This document shows positions 24,817-33,672 of a DNA stretch of 64,000 bases, piece after piece. Every line of letters starts with the position of its first letter. The first letter of the stretch is position 1. The stretch comes from Proteobacteria bacterium DTSAM18 (GTDB lineage: Bacteria; Myxococcota_A; UBA796; GCA-2862545), in contig JARACJ010000003.1 in assembly GCA_028767165.1 (NCBI GenBank), positions 186,001 to 250,000 of the forward strand. The letters run 5' to 3'. The notes beneath the pieces were generated by a model. It saw only the letters and a program-made list of their open reading frames with translations, was not told where the DNA came from and ran no database searches. A program made the translations under genes and the position numbers.

Positions 24817-24865
24817 GAGCTAACCCGAACGGCCCGGGAGGACGCACATCCTGGGGGCGGTGTGC

Positions 24866-25639
24866 TCAGTTGGTCCCGCCACGGGCGATGAAGGCGTCGA
24901 TGTGGGCCGCCTGATCCCGGATTCCCTGCACCGTCTTCTTCCGCGCCACGGACTTCGGCATGCCCATCCCGAGCACCCGGGCCTCGATCCAGTGGGCCTC
25001 GAGCTTCTCAGGCCCGTCGGGCCCGTCGACGAGCGTATAGACCTGGTAGTGCTGGTGGATGCGGAAGACCATGCTCCTGGTGTTCACCGGCTCGGGCGCG
25101 AGGCCCTGGTACACGAGGACCTCCGTGCCGTCGCGCAGGGCGGCCCAGCGAAAGGTCATCGACACCTGCTGATCGCCCGTGCCCCACGCGCCGCGGGTCA
25201 CCCTCGTGACCTGTTGGCGGTAGGTGTCGCACAGGCGGGCGAGGAAGCAGGCCCGGTCGTCCTCGGTGGTGATCTCGTACACGTCTGTGGTGGGGATGAC
25301 CTTGGACATGTCGCCGGTGATGACCCGCACGACGTCGTCGAAGGAGGCCTGGTGACGCGCGGAGGCCACCAACCCCATCAGCTCGCCACCAGCGCCGGAA
25401 GCGGACAGGCCGTGCTCCTCGAGCCGTTCGGCCGTGAGGACGTCGGCGGGGAGTCCCTCCTGGAGCGGAGCCGCGTGGTCCCGCAGCTGTGTCTGGGCCG
25501 CGTCCACGAAGTCCTGGCAGTGGGCCTCGTCCTGGCCGAGGTGGAACAGTCCCCACACCATGAGGTCGTCGATCTCCTGGGGGGTCTGGGTCTGGGGACA
25601 CGCCAGCAGCGCGGCGGCGGCGATCTCCTTGAAGGTCAT
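24866..25639 (-). CDS. Hypothetical protein of unknown family
   Basis: The 257-residue product was not recognised. It has no signal peptide or strong membrane span. The N-terminal half is helical and acidic (LACPQTQTPQEIDDLMVWGLFHL, then SARHQASFDDVVRVI). The C-terminal half alternates strands (VSMTFRWAALRDGTEVLVYQ, MVFRIHQHYQVYTLV) and ends in a basic helix. The start at 25639 has GAGG five bases upstream; a start 39 bases further is possible. It lies between aldehyde dehydrogenase (64-base gap) and the Dabb gene, all leftward, so the three may be cotranscribed. Confidence 0.6.
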   Translation of the reverse strand: MTFKEIAAAALLACPQTQTPQEIDDLMVWGLFHLGQDEAHCQDFVDAAQTQLRDHAAPLQEGLPADVLTAERLEEHGLSASGAGGELMGLVASARHQASFDDVVRVITGDMSKVIPTTDVYEITTEDDRACFLARLCDTYRQQVTRVTRGAWGTGDQQVSMTFRWAALRDGTEVLVYQGLAPEPVNTRSMVFRIHQHYQVYTLVDGPDGPEKLEAHWIEARVLGMGMPKSVARKKTVQGIRDQAAHIDAFIARGGTN

Positions 25640-25703
25640 GGGCGCCTCACGAGATGCCCACTCATCTGCCCATTCCACGCCCTGGTGTAGGTCGGGCCCT
25701 TCC

Positions 25704-27416
25704 TTAGCCGCGGAAGGCGTGTGCCAGAAGCGATGGCAGGTGCCGCGGGTCCCGGGTGCCCTCGAACAGGGCGATCCTCCGCCCGGCCTCCTCGGCCCCC
25801 TTGTGGGTCACGAACCACAGGGGCTTGGGGGAGGTGTGCAGGCGTCCCCGCAACAGGGTCCGGGGAAAGGGCGCGAAGGTGCCTCGGACCACGTTCTTCT
25901 CGGTGTGGCTGAGGAGCATGGCGTTGTGGACGACGCCGATGCCCGACCCCACGTCGTCGAGGGTGTGGCCCGGGTAGGCGCCCCAGGCGCAGTTCGCCAT
26001 GAGGAAGGCTCCGCCGCACCACAGGTTGATGCCGACGGTGCCGTACCTCAGGTCCGCCACGGCGCGGTCCAGGGCAGCGGCATGCTCCTTCTCCGTCGAC
26101 GGGTGGATGAGGATCTGGCACCCGAGGGTCCCGTGGAGCTCCTCGTTGGAGAAGCGGACCGCCTCTTCCAGGTACGCCTCGATGGAGGGCGACTTCATCC
26201 GGACGACCGCCCACACGGGCCCGAACACCTCTTCGACGAACGCGGGTGAGCCGCTTCCCGGGTGCAGGCCGTCGGCGATGATCACGTCGCCTTCGGCACC
26301 GATCCTGTGGTGATCCGGGTGGGCCGAGGCGAAGGCCGTCCGTCGGGTGTCCGTGCCGGGGTAGTAGTCCGGTCGGTCGTCCGCGACCTCCTCGAGGACG
26401 CTCCGGACCTCCTGCAGCAGCCGCTCGGTGCCCTCCCAGTCGTCCGGGACGACGACGACCTGGGCGGCCACGCAGTTGAACCCCCGGTTGTGCAGCTTGA
26501 AGGTGACGAGGCGCTCGGCCTGGAACCGGAAGTCGGCATCGCTCCACGGGCCGGGCACGACGATCGCCGGGCCCACGCCGCCCAGCTCGCTGGTCGTGGG
26601 GCGATGGTTCCTGGGCGTGCCCGCGGCCTTGTTCCGGCGGCCTTCCTCGTCGGGGCCCCACACGATGAGGTCGTGGGTGTGCTCGGAGCCCGTGATGTGC
26701 AGCGCGTCCACCAGGGGATGCTCCACGAGCCATGCGCCCACGTCGGCCCGGCCCCGCACGAAGCGCAGGAAGTCCCGCTCCACGAAGGCCCGGAACGCCT
26801 CCGTGAGGGGCTCGAGGAGGTAGCCGTTGAGGGGGTTGAGCTTCACGAGGCAGGTGCGTCCGTGGTCCAGGAGCTGCGTGAGGGCGTCGAGGGGAGGGAT
26901 GGCGTTGATGTTGCCCGCGCCCAGGACCACCCCGAGCCCGGGGGCGGTGGGGGCCCGGAAACGGGTGGCGACGTGGTCGCGGAGGCTTGCGGGGGTGACG
27001 TCGCGCTGCATCCAGACCTCGCCGGTGTGGCCGGACACCAGGAGCTTGTCCCACACGTTGCCGGGGTAGACCTGCAGCACGACCTGACCGTCGGTCCGGG
27101 TGTGCATCTCGAAGCCGTCGATGGGGCTGTGGCCCTGCGAGATGGCCGTGAGGCTGCGGATGAGCCCGTTGATACCGCTCAGGAGTGCCCAGGGGCCGCT
27201 GATCCACTCTTCCCCCCGCAAGGCGGAGCCGGCGGGCAGGCCCTTGGCCTCACAGGCGAGATCGACCCACCGTTCCGAGACCTCGACGGTACGTCGGCGG
27301 GTCTCCTCGAGCAGTGGGATGATCTGTCCGGGAGACAGGGACGCCCACCGAGGCGCGGCGGCCTTGAGGGCTTCGAGATCTCGCTGGATGTGATCGGACG
27401 CTTCCGGGAGGGACAT
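25704..27416 (-). CDS. Aldehyde dehydrogenase superfamily protein
   Basis: NAD(P)-dependent oxidation of an aldehyde is expected. The 570-residue protein has the cofactor-binding region (VVLGAGNINAIPPLDAL, about residues 164-180), the general-base Glu in TSELGG, the catalytic Cys in NRGFNCVAAQ (about 325-330) and EEVFGPVWAVV near the C-terminal substrate region. These key residues are intact. It is about 70 residues longer than typical family members. Start ATG 27416 is chosen over GTG 27425. It lies 49 bases after the TolC-like gene in the same direction, but its link to secretion is not obvious. Confidence 0.88.
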   Translation of the reverse strand: MSLPEASDHIQRDLEALKAAAPRWASLSPGQIIPLLEETRRRTVEVSERWVDLACEAKGLPAGSALRGEEWISGPWALLSGINGLIRSLTAISQGHSPIDGFEMHTRTDGQVVLQVYPGNVWDKLLVSGHTGEVWMQRDVTPASLRDHVATRFRAPTAPGLGVVLGAGNINAIPPLDALTQLLDHGRTCLVKLNPLNGYLLEPLTEAFRAFVERDFLRFVRGRADVGAWLVEHPLVDALHITGSEHTHDLIVWGPDEEGRRNKAAGTPRNHRPTTSELGGVGPAIVVPGPWSDADFRFQAERLVTFKLHNRGFNCVAAQVVVVPDDWEGTERLLQEVRSVLEEVADDRPDYYPGTDTRRTAFASAHPDHHRIGAEGDVIIADGLHPGSGSPAFVEEVFGPVWAVVRMKSPSIEAYLEEAVRFSNEELHGTLGCQILIHPSTEKEHAAALDRAVADLRYGTVGINLWCGGAFLMANCAWGAYPGHTLDDVGSGIGVVHNAMLLSHTEKNVVRGTFAPFPRTLLRGRLHTSPKPLWFVTHKGAEEAGRRIALFEGTRDPRHLPSLLAHAFRG

Positions 27417-27465
27417 GGGGTGCACCTGCGGGGACCTTGGCCCTTCGGTGCAGGCACCCCCATGC

Positions 27466-28815
27466 TCAATCCGTGGTGGCCTCCGGCGGGAGGCCGAGCG
27501 CGGCGATGAGGTCGGTGGCCGCGAGGCGCAGGGCCAGGAGGGCCTCGATGTTGGCCTTGCGCGCCTTCACGAAGTTCACCTCCCGGCCCAGCAGCTGGAA
27601 GATGTCCCCGGCGCCCACCTCGAACTGACGGCGGGCCATCTGCACGACCTCTTCGGCGAGGTCCTCGGCCTCCTCCGTCCAGCGGACCCTCTCCTGGGCC
27701 CATAGCAGCCTGCGCCGGGCCTGTTCGACCTCCGTGCGCGCCTGGTCCTGCGCGAACCGGAGCTGTTGCCGGTACCAGGCCTGATCCGCCAGGGCCGCCT
27801 GGCGTGAGCCGATGCCCTCACGGAACAGCAGGGGCATGTCGAGCTGAAGGCCGCCGTACAGCTCGGTCTTGCCGACGGCGTCGAGGGGCAGGCGCGCGCG
27901 TCCCTTGAGGTTGAGCTTGGGGAGCACGTCGAGGCGTGCCCGGGCGAGCTTGATGGACGCCCCTTCCACGGCGAGCTCGGCGGCGGCGATGTCGGGCCGC
28001 ACGGGCTGTGCCTGGTCGAGGGCGCCGGGCGGCAGGATCGGATCCGACTCCGGCATCTCCGGCAGGCGGTCGGGGGCCGGGATGATCGGCGCGCCCGTGT
28101 CGTCGCGGAACCACAGCGACAGGTTGAGGGCGGCGACGTCGAGATCCGCGCGGGCCTGGGCCATGGCGTCCATGCGCTGCATGACCGCGCGCTTGTTGTC
28201 GAGGACCTCGAGCCGCGAACGCGCACCGACCTCGGCCTGGCTCTCGAGCGCGGTCTGCTGGCCCTGCAGCTGCTCCAGGAGCTTGATCTCCGCCTGCAGC
28301 TTGGCCCCCGCAGCCACCCACTTCCAGTAGGCGCCGGCAGCCTTCGCGTGCAGCTTCCGCATGGCGTCGCGCACCTTGGCCTCGGCCTTGGCGTTGTCGA
28401 TGGCAGCCACCTGCAGCTCCGTGCGGGCCTTGGGCACCACGAAGCCGTTCAGGAGCGGGACGTCGGTGATCAGGACCGCCTCGCCGGCCGGGCCCGTCTT
28501 CCGCTCCTCGTCGTAGGGGGGGAAGGTGCCGACGCCACGCTGCCAGGCGGCCGAGAAGCTCGGACCGTAGATGGTGTCGACCCGCACCCCGGTGCGCAGG
28601 TACTGGCGTGGGTTCTTCTTGTCATACCCGCTGAACAGGGCCTCCAGGGCGGGATCGAACGCACCGCGGCGGGCCAGCAGATCGGCCTCCGCCTGCTCCA
28701 GCCGTGCCTGTTCGGCCGCGAGCTGCGGCACCCTCGTGTCCACCGCGTCCAACACCTCTTCGAGCTCCAGGGGGCTGGCGAACGCCGCGGCCAGCCACAG
28801 CCACAGCATCATCAT
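27466..28815 (-). CDS. TolC-like outer-membrane efflux protein
   Basis: The 449-residue product has a signal peptide (MMMLWLWLAAAFASP) and two long alternating helical repeats typical of the OEP fold (AAEQARLEQAEADLLARRG, LHAKAAGAYWKWVAAGAKL, then DIAAAELAVEGASIKLARARLDVLPKLNL and QARTEVEQARRRLLWAQERV). TolC trimers form the outer-membrane barrel and periplasmic tunnel for type I secretion or efflux. The start is the first of three consecutive ATGs (28815), with GGAG 5 bases upstream. The ATG overlaps the adaptor stop, so it is coupled to it. Confidence 0.9.
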   Translation of the reverse strand: MMMLWLWLAAAFASPLELEEVLDAVDTRVPQLAAEQARLEQAEADLLARRGAFDPALEALFSGYDKKNPRQYLRTGVRVDTIYGPSFSAAWQRGVGTFPPYDEERKTGPAGEAVLITDVPLLNGFVVPKARTELQVAAIDNAKAEAKVRDAMRKLHAKAAGAYWKWVAAGAKLQAEIKLLEQLQGQQTALESQAEVGARSRLEVLDNKRAVMQRMDAMAQARADLDVAALNLSLWFRDDTGAPIIPAPDRLPEMPESDPILPPGALDQAQPVRPDIAAAELAVEGASIKLARARLDVLPKLNLKGRARLPLDAVGKTELYGGLQLDMPLLFREGIGSRQAALADQAWYRQQLRFAQDQARTEVEQARRRLLWAQERVRWTEEAEDLAEEVVQMARRQFEVGAGDIFQLLGREVNFVKARKANIEALLALRLAATDLIAALGLPPEATTD

Positions 28816-30167
28816 TTGAGCTCCACGGGAGAACGGGGCTTCTTTCTGGACGGAATGCGCTGGGCATCCTTGTCGATGCTCGGGGGCAGGGGAGGGAAGC
28901 CGTGGATGAGACGCCACAGCTCGTACCCGAGGGGCACGCGGCCGAGCAGCACCCATCCCTTCGCACGCACGCCCTGCCGCAGGCGGGCCGAATCGGGCCA
29001 CGGAGGGGCGTCGGGATCGGGCCGCACCACGATGCGGAACTTGCCCTTGCCGTCGTCCGCCGCGTCGACGTAGGCCAGGGTGCCGGCGAAGGTGCCGGCG
29101 CCGGCGCCCGGGAAGCCGATGACCTGCAGGGCCGGCCAGCCCTCGAACAGGAGTCGGACCTCCTCACCGTCGTGGATGAGGGGCATGTCGTTGCCGTCGA
29201 TCCACAGCTCGACCGCGCGCTCGGCGGCATCTGGCACGAGGGTCAGCAGCGGATCGCCCGCCTTGACCTGCTCGCTCACCGGACCGCCTTGCAGCTCGAG
29301 CACGACGCCGTCGCGGGGCGCCACGACCTTCTGGGCGGACTGCCGGCTGACCTTGGCCTCGAGGTCGAGCAGCTTGCGCCGCTGGTCGGCCAGCTTGGCC
29401 CGGGCGGCCTCCCGCTCGGCCTGGGCGCTGGCGACCTTGGCCGCTCCCTGTGCCTTGGCCTTTGCCTGGGCCTGTGTCGCTGCCTGGATCTCGCGGTCGA
29501 GGGCCTCCAGCTCCGCGCGGGCCTTGTCACGCTTGAGGCGGGCGATGTCGGCTTCACGCTGGGAGACGATGCCCTCGGTGACGAGCGTGGCCGTACGATC
29601 GGCTTGCAGGCTCTCGACGTCGGACTCCGAGAGCACGCCGACGCGCTTGCGCTCGAGGCTCGCCAGCTTGGCGCCCAGCTGGGCGACCTCGAGCTCCATG
29701 GCCAGCTGGGCGGCCTCGATCTTGTTCGTGTAGGCGGTCACGTTGTCTTCGAGGGTGATCACCTGGCTCCGGGCCACCTCCTCGCTGTTCTCCAGTCGGT
29801 CGAGGAACAGCGGATCGTTGTCGCGGAGCTCGAGCAGGACGTCTCCGGCCTGCACGTGCTGCCCCTCCCGGACGTGCCAGGCCACGACCCGTCCGGAGAT
29901 CGGCGCATCGAGGACCTGCCGACGCTCCGCCGGGGCCAGCGCGATCACGCGACCCGAGCCGAGCGCCGCCTGCTGCCACGGCATGAACAGGAGCAGCAGC
30001 ACGAGGACGGGCAGGACGATGGACAGCGTACGGACGACCACCCGCACCGAGCCGGGGGCGCGGACGAGGCGCGCCACGCCGCTCTCCTCGGGCACGTCGA
30101 GGAGCCCATGGAGCCTGGAGGGTGCGCCCATGCGGGGCTTCTCGTGGAATCGACGGTCAGGCGCCAC
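28812..30167 (-). CDS. HlyD-family periplasmic adaptor
   Basis: The adaptor links the inner-membrane exporter to the TolC-like channel. The 451-residue protein has an N-terminal cytoplasmic segment, one membrane span (about residues 45-65, LSIVLPVLVLLLLFM), a lipoyl-like half (SGRVVAWHVREGQHVQAGDVLLEL), a long hairpin of coiled coil (about 130-275; AQAEREAARAKLADQRRKLLDLEAK), and the second lipoyl half with barrel (VVAPRDGVVLELQGGPVSEQVKAG). GTG 30167 has GGAGG 6 bases upstream and overlaps the exporter gene by 11 bases. Confidence 0.9.
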   Translation of the reverse strand: MAPDRRFHEKPRMGAPSRLHGLLDVPEESGVARLVRAPGSVRVVVRTLSIVLPVLVLLLLFMPWQQAALGSGRVIALAPAERRQVLDAPISGRVVAWHVREGQHVQAGDVLLELRDNDPLFLDRLENSEEVARSQVITLEDNVTAYTNKIEAAQLAMELEVAQLGAKLASLERKRVGVLSESDVESLQADRTATLVTEGIVSQREADIARLKRDKARAELEALDREIQAATQAQAKAKAQGAAKVASAQAEREAARAKLADQRRKLLDLEAKVSRQSAQKVVAPRDGVVLELQGGPVSEQVKAGDPLLTLVPDAAERAVELWIDGNDMPLIHDGEEVRLLFEGWPALQVIGFPGAGAGTFAGTLAYVDAADDGKGKFRIVVRPDPDAPPWPDSARLRQGVRAKGWVLLGRVPLGYELWRLIHGFPPLPPSIDKDAQRIPSRKKPRSPVELK

Positions 30168-32223
30168 GGGCCACCTCCGTCGTCAGCGACAGGGCCGTGA
30201 GCTTGTCGTCGTGCAGGTTCGGATCCTGGGAGAGCATGATCAGTGTCCACGCCTGTTCTGGGGACAGGAGCAGGGGGAGCAGTCGTTGCTGGGCGTCGGG
30301 GGACATGCCGTCGAGCAGGCCGTCGACCACGAGCAGCCGGGGCTGCAGCACCAGCGCCCGCGCCACCAGCAGTGCCCGGTCCCTGGAGGGGACCACATCC
30401 GCACCCTGGGGCGCGAGGAGGGTGTCCAGACCGTCGGGGGTGTGTCGGATCCAGGGGCCGAGGCCCACCATCTCCAGCGCGTTCATCACGGTGTTGTCGG
30501 TGATGTCGGGCACCGCCAGGGTCAGGTTGTGACGCACGCTGCGGTGCATGAGGCCACCTGGACGGAGCAGCAGGCTGTCTCCGTGGCGCACCGCCGGCCG
30601 CAGGATCTGGGCCGGCAGGCCATCTCGCAGGACCTCGCCCGCGGGCGCCGGACGCTGACCGACCAGGATGTCGGCGAGGGTGGAGTGGCCCACGTCGGCC
30701 ACGCCCCGGATGAGGGCCCTGGAGCCCGCGGGGAGCACCGCGTCGAGGCGCGCCGGATCCGGCGGAGAGGGCTGCACCCCGTCGACGTGCAGGCTGGCGG
30801 GGGTCTGCAGGCCGGGGTCGATGCCGTAGGGGGTCTCGGGCGGCAGGTCGAGGAGCTGACCGAGCTTGTCGACGCCGGCGAGCAGGTCGTAGGCGGTGTC
30901 GAGCTTGTCGACGAACTTGACGAAGCCGATGAGCGCGGTGGTGACGATGAACTCCGCGGCGACCAGCTGGCCCAGCGTGAGCTCGCCGTCGAGCACCAGG
31001 GAGCCACAGGTGATGAGCAGCAACACGCTCAGGAGGACCTGCAGGACCTGCGAGCTGACGAGCTGGCGGTAGAAGACCCCGAAGTGGGCCTCACGCTTCA
31101 GCAGCCAGGTGCGGGTGAGCTCCTCGGCCTGCCGCGTGGCAAGGGGCGACCCGGCCTGCCGCAGGACGTCGGTGTGTTCGGCGATCTGCTCCATCCAGTC
31201 CGCGAGGGCGTACTTGGCCTTGGACTCGTACACCGCCGTGTCCGACGCGCCGCGGCCGAACCAGAACAGCACGGCCGACATGCCCGCGACGAGCACCACG
31301 TCGTAGATGAGCAGGATCGGGTGGTACATCGCGAGCAGGGTGACGGCCACCATGACCTGCAGCGAGGCCGTCAGGCCGTCGAGCAGGAGGGTGCCCGCCG
31401 CCTTCTGCAGTGTGAGCACGTCGAAGAAGCGGTTGGCGAGCTCCACGCGGCTGTGACCGTCGAAGGCGGCCAGCCGGGTGCGGGACATCCGGACCGACAG
31501 GTCGCCCACCATCCGCACCAGGATGCGTCGCTCGATGGTCTCGACGGCGAGGCGCTGCTGGATCTGCAGGAAGGCGGCGAGCGCGAGGCAGACGGCGAGC
31601 GCGAGGCCGAGGATCACCACCGGCTGCAGCAGGGCACCGAAGGCGAGCCAGTTGATGATCGCCTGGATGGCGAGGGGCGTTGCGAGGGACAGTCCACCCG
31701 CGACGATGCCGAGGATGATGACGACCGTGACGTCGTCCTTCTCGAGGGAGAGCAGGGCGCGCAGCCGGGCCCAGGGCGACAGGGTCTCGCCGGGAGGGGA
31801 GGACAGGCTCGAGGCGGGCATCGCAGGTTCGGCGAGTGCCCACTCCATCGGGGTGCTGTCGAAGCGGTGCAGCAGGTTCCGGGTACGGAACCACCGGCCG
31901 GACCGGCCATCGCCCACGGGCCGGGCACGCGTCCAGCCGGGTCGGTGACCATCGATGATCCACAGCGAGCCGTCGACGCCGCGGCCCACGACCGGAAGCT
32001 CCGGCCGTGCAAGGGAGAACATCTCGGCGGGAAGCCCGTGCAGCCAACGCAGCCGGATGCCGAGGACCGCGCTCGCCTCCTCCACGGCGGAGCGATCCGC
32101 GGACGTGCCCGCGGCGGCCTGCAGCGCCTGTTGCATGGCGCCACCATCCACCGACAGCCCGAGCCGATCCGCCAGGGCCTCCAGCAGTGTTCGCAGACCC
32201 TCAGGCGTCCACGGTCCGTCCAT
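30157..32223 (-). CDS. Type I secretion-like ABC exporter with degenerate ATPase domain
   Basis: The 688-residue protein has the architecture of a HlyB-type exporter: an N-terminal C39-like domain without catalytic Cys (about residues 10-130), six membrane helices (about 160-450) and a C-terminal nucleotide-binding domain (about 480-680). That domain has lost its catalytic residues: Walker A reads GVADVGHST (about 507-515, Lys replaced by His), the signature reads VPSRDR instead of LSGGQ (about 609-614), Walker B LLVVDGLLDG lacks the glutamate (about 629-638), and the H-loop has IMLSQDP (about 660, His replaced by Gln). It is probably not able to hydrolyse ATP. ATG 32223 has GGGAGG upstream. 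It heads the leftward operon with HlyD and TolC-like genes. Confidence 0.85.
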   Translation of the reverse strand: MDGPWTPEGLRTLLEALADRLGLSVDGGAMQQALQAAAGTSADRSAVEEASAVLGIRLRWLHGLPAEMFSLARPELPVVGRGVDGSLWIIDGHRPGWTRARPVGDGRSGRWFRTRNLLHRFDSTPMEWALAEPAMPASSLSSPPGETLSPWARLRALLSLEKDDVTVVIILGIVAGGLSLATPLAIQAIINWLAFGALLQPVVILGLALAVCLALAAFLQIQQRLAVETIERRILVRMVGDLSVRMSRTRLAAFDGHSRVELANRFFDVLTLQKAAGTLLLDGLTASLQVMVAVTLLAMYHPILLIYDVVLVAGMSAVLFWFGRGASDTAVYESKAKYALADWMEQIAEHTDVLRQAGSPLATRQAEELTRTWLLKREAHFGVFYRQLVSSQVLQVLLSVLLLITCGSLVLDGELTLGQLVAAEFIVTTALIGFVKFVDKLDTAYDLLAGVDKLGQLLDLPPETPYGIDPGLQTPASLHVDGVQPSPPDPARLDAVLPAGSRALIRGVADVGHSTLADILVGQRPAPAGEVLRDGLPAQILRPAVRHGDSLLLRPGGLMHRSVRHNLTLAVPDITDNTVMNALEMVGLGPWIRHTPDGLDTLLAPQGADVVPSRDRALLVARALVLQPRLLVVDGLLDGMSPDAQQRLLPLLLSPEQAWTLIMLSQDPNLHDDKLTALSLTTEVARGA

Positions 32224-32270
32224 TCACCCCTCCCTTGTCAATCGCAGGAACGATGTAACCGGAGATGATT

Positions 32271-32291
32271 TTCTGGTATCCCGATCCAGAA
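32271..32291. promoter_or_regulatory. Inverted repeat between divergent exporter and regulator genes
   Basis: TTCTGG (32271-32276) and CCAGAA (32286-32291) are separated by 9 bases and lie in the 118-base gap between the exporter operon and the winged-helix gene. A TTGACG at 32297-32302 may be part of the regulator's promoter. A binding site for that regulator is an inference. Confidence 0.4.
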
Positions 32292-32341
32292 GAACTTTGA
32301 CGGCTCGGGTCCGACGGATACTGTGAACGAGCGGAGGCCTC

Positions 32342-32641
32342 ATGGGCAGACCATCCACCAACTGGACATTTCTCTCGAATCACGCGCATGTCCTGATACT
32401 GCTCGGACAGAACAGCGATCTTCGTATCCGTGATGTGGCCCTTGCGGTGGGCATCACCGAGCGGGCCGTGCAGCGCATCGTCGGAGAGCTCGCGGCAGAT
32501 GGCTACATCGAGGTCACCAAGGACGGCCGCCGCAACCACTACGAGGTCCACGCCGAGCTGCCTCTTCGCCACCCGGTCGAGGAGGGGGCTACCGTGGCCG
32601 AGCTGCTGTCCCTCGTGAACGGCGAACAAGGAACCTCCTGA
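32342..32641 (+). CDS. Small winged-helix transcriptional regulator
   Basis: The 99-residue protein has a MarR/ArsR-like winged helix-turn-helix (about residues 10-70; HAHVLILLGQNSDLRIRDVALAVGITERAVQRIVGELAADGYIEVTKDGRRNHYEV). It has only a short tail, so effector binding, if any, must be minimal. It is divergent from the exporter operon and shares its control region, where an inverted repeat occurs, so it probably represses or activates that operon. ATG 32342 is the first in frame with a GGAGG six bases before. Confidence 0.8.
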   Translation: MGRPSTNWTFLSNHAHVLILLGQNSDLRIRDVALAVGITERAVQRIVGELAADGYIEVTKDGRRNHYEVHAELPLRHPVEEGATVAELLSLVNGEQGTS

Positions 32642-32719
32642 ACCGTCCGGCGGGCCACCGAACCCGCGTTGAACCCGCCGCGACCCTCATGGTACGCCTT
32701 GGTCGTTCCAGGAGGATAC

Positions 32720-33580
32720 ATGGACATCACGGCATGGAGCGAATTGGCTCCCTGGTTCCAGGCGGGTTGGATGGCGGCAGGCCTCACGTTCCTGTGCTGG
32801 CTTCTCTCCGTCATCACAGATGAGCACAGCTGGGTCGACCGCGCCTGGTCCACCGCGCCCATCCTCTACGCAGGCTGGGTCGCGGGCGCGGAGGGCTTCT
32901 CCGATGTCCGCCTCAACCTCATGTTCGGCCTCGTCGCCCTGTGGGGCGCCCGCCTGACCTTCAATTTCGCCCGCAAGGGAGGGTACTGGAAGGGCGGTGA
33001 GGACTACCGCTGGGAGATTCTTCGTCAGCGCATGAAGCCCTGGCAGTTCCAGCTGTTCAACGCGACCTTCATCGCCCCGTACCAGATGTTCCTGATCTAC
33101 CTGTTCACGTCGCCGCTGCACCCGGCCTGGCTCGCCCGGGGTGGGGCGCTCACCACCCTCGACCTCGTGGCGGCGGCCCTGTTCCTCGGGCTGCTCACCC
33201 TCGAGACCGTGGCAGACGAGCAGATGTGGGCCTTCCAGCAAGACAAGAGGGCACGCCTCGCCCGCGGTGAGAAGGTGGCGCAGGGCTTCTTCCGGGAGGG
33301 CACCTACAGCTGGTCCCGGCACCCCAACTACTTCGCCGAGATCTCGATGTGGTGGGTCTTCTACCTGTTCGGCGTGGCGGCTTCCGGCCAGTGGTTGAAC
33401 TGGACCCTCGCCGGGCCCGTGCTCCTCACCCTGCTCTTCGAGGGGTCGGTGCGCTTCGGGGAGTCCGTCTCGGCGTCGAAGTACCCGGCGTACAAGGACT
33501 ACCAGGCCACCACGAGCCGGCTCATCCCCCTGCCTCCCCGTGCCCGGCCCCAGGGCCACGCCGCCTCCCAGACGAAGTAG
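32720..33580 (+). CDS. DUF1295 family membrane protein (steroid 5-alpha-reductase fold)
   Basis: The 286-residue protein has about six membrane helices and the conserved C-terminal motif of this fold (TYSWSRHPNYFAEISMWWVFYL and SASKYPAYKDYQ). The fold includes steroid reductases and isoprenyl-protein methyltransferases; members of DUF1295 are mostly uncharacterised and may reduce double bonds in lipids. ATG 32720 has GGAGG 4 bases upstream. It follows the winged-helix gene by 78 bases and ends before a hairpin, so it is probably monocistronic or the end of that unit. Confidence 0.88.
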   Translation: MDITAWSELAPWFQAGWMAAGLTFLCWLLSVITDEHSWVDRAWSTAPILYAGWVAGAEGFSDVRLNLMFGLVALWGARLTFNFARKGGYWKGGEDYRWEILRQRMKPWQFQLFNATFIAPYQMFLIYLFTSPLHPAWLARGGALTTLDLVAAALFLGLLTLETVADEQMWAFQQDKRARLARGEKVAQGFFREGTYSWSRHPNYFAEISMWWVFYLFGVAASGQWLNWTLAGPVLLTLLFEGSVRFGESVSASKYPAYKDYQATTSRLIPLPPRARPQGHAASQTK

Positions 33581-33604
33581 TCGGCACCCACGGGCCCCAC
33601 GAGA

Positions 33605-33635
33605 AAGGCGCGCACCTCCGGGGAGGGCGCGCCTT
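33605..33635. terminator. Hairpin between convergent genes
   Basis: AAGGCGCGC (33605-33613) pairs with GCGCGCCTT (33627-33635), 9 pairs, between the DUF1295 gene and the leftward M3 peptidase gene. It is symmetric and could serve both directions. Confidence 0.6.
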
Positions 33636-33672
33636 CGTGGATCTTGCGGCCCCCGGAGGGGGGCCGGCGTGG

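Noticed and set aside
30157-32223. A frameshift or pseudogene explanation for the exporter motif losses
   Set aside because: The frame is continuous over 688 codons, codon use is normal, the partner genes overlap it, and the losses are substitutions spread over all motifs rather than a break.
29743-32268. A long plus-strand open frame over the exporter and adaptor genes
   Set aside because: It is an antisense shadow; the minus-strand genes have clear domains, ribosome sites and overlapping starts.
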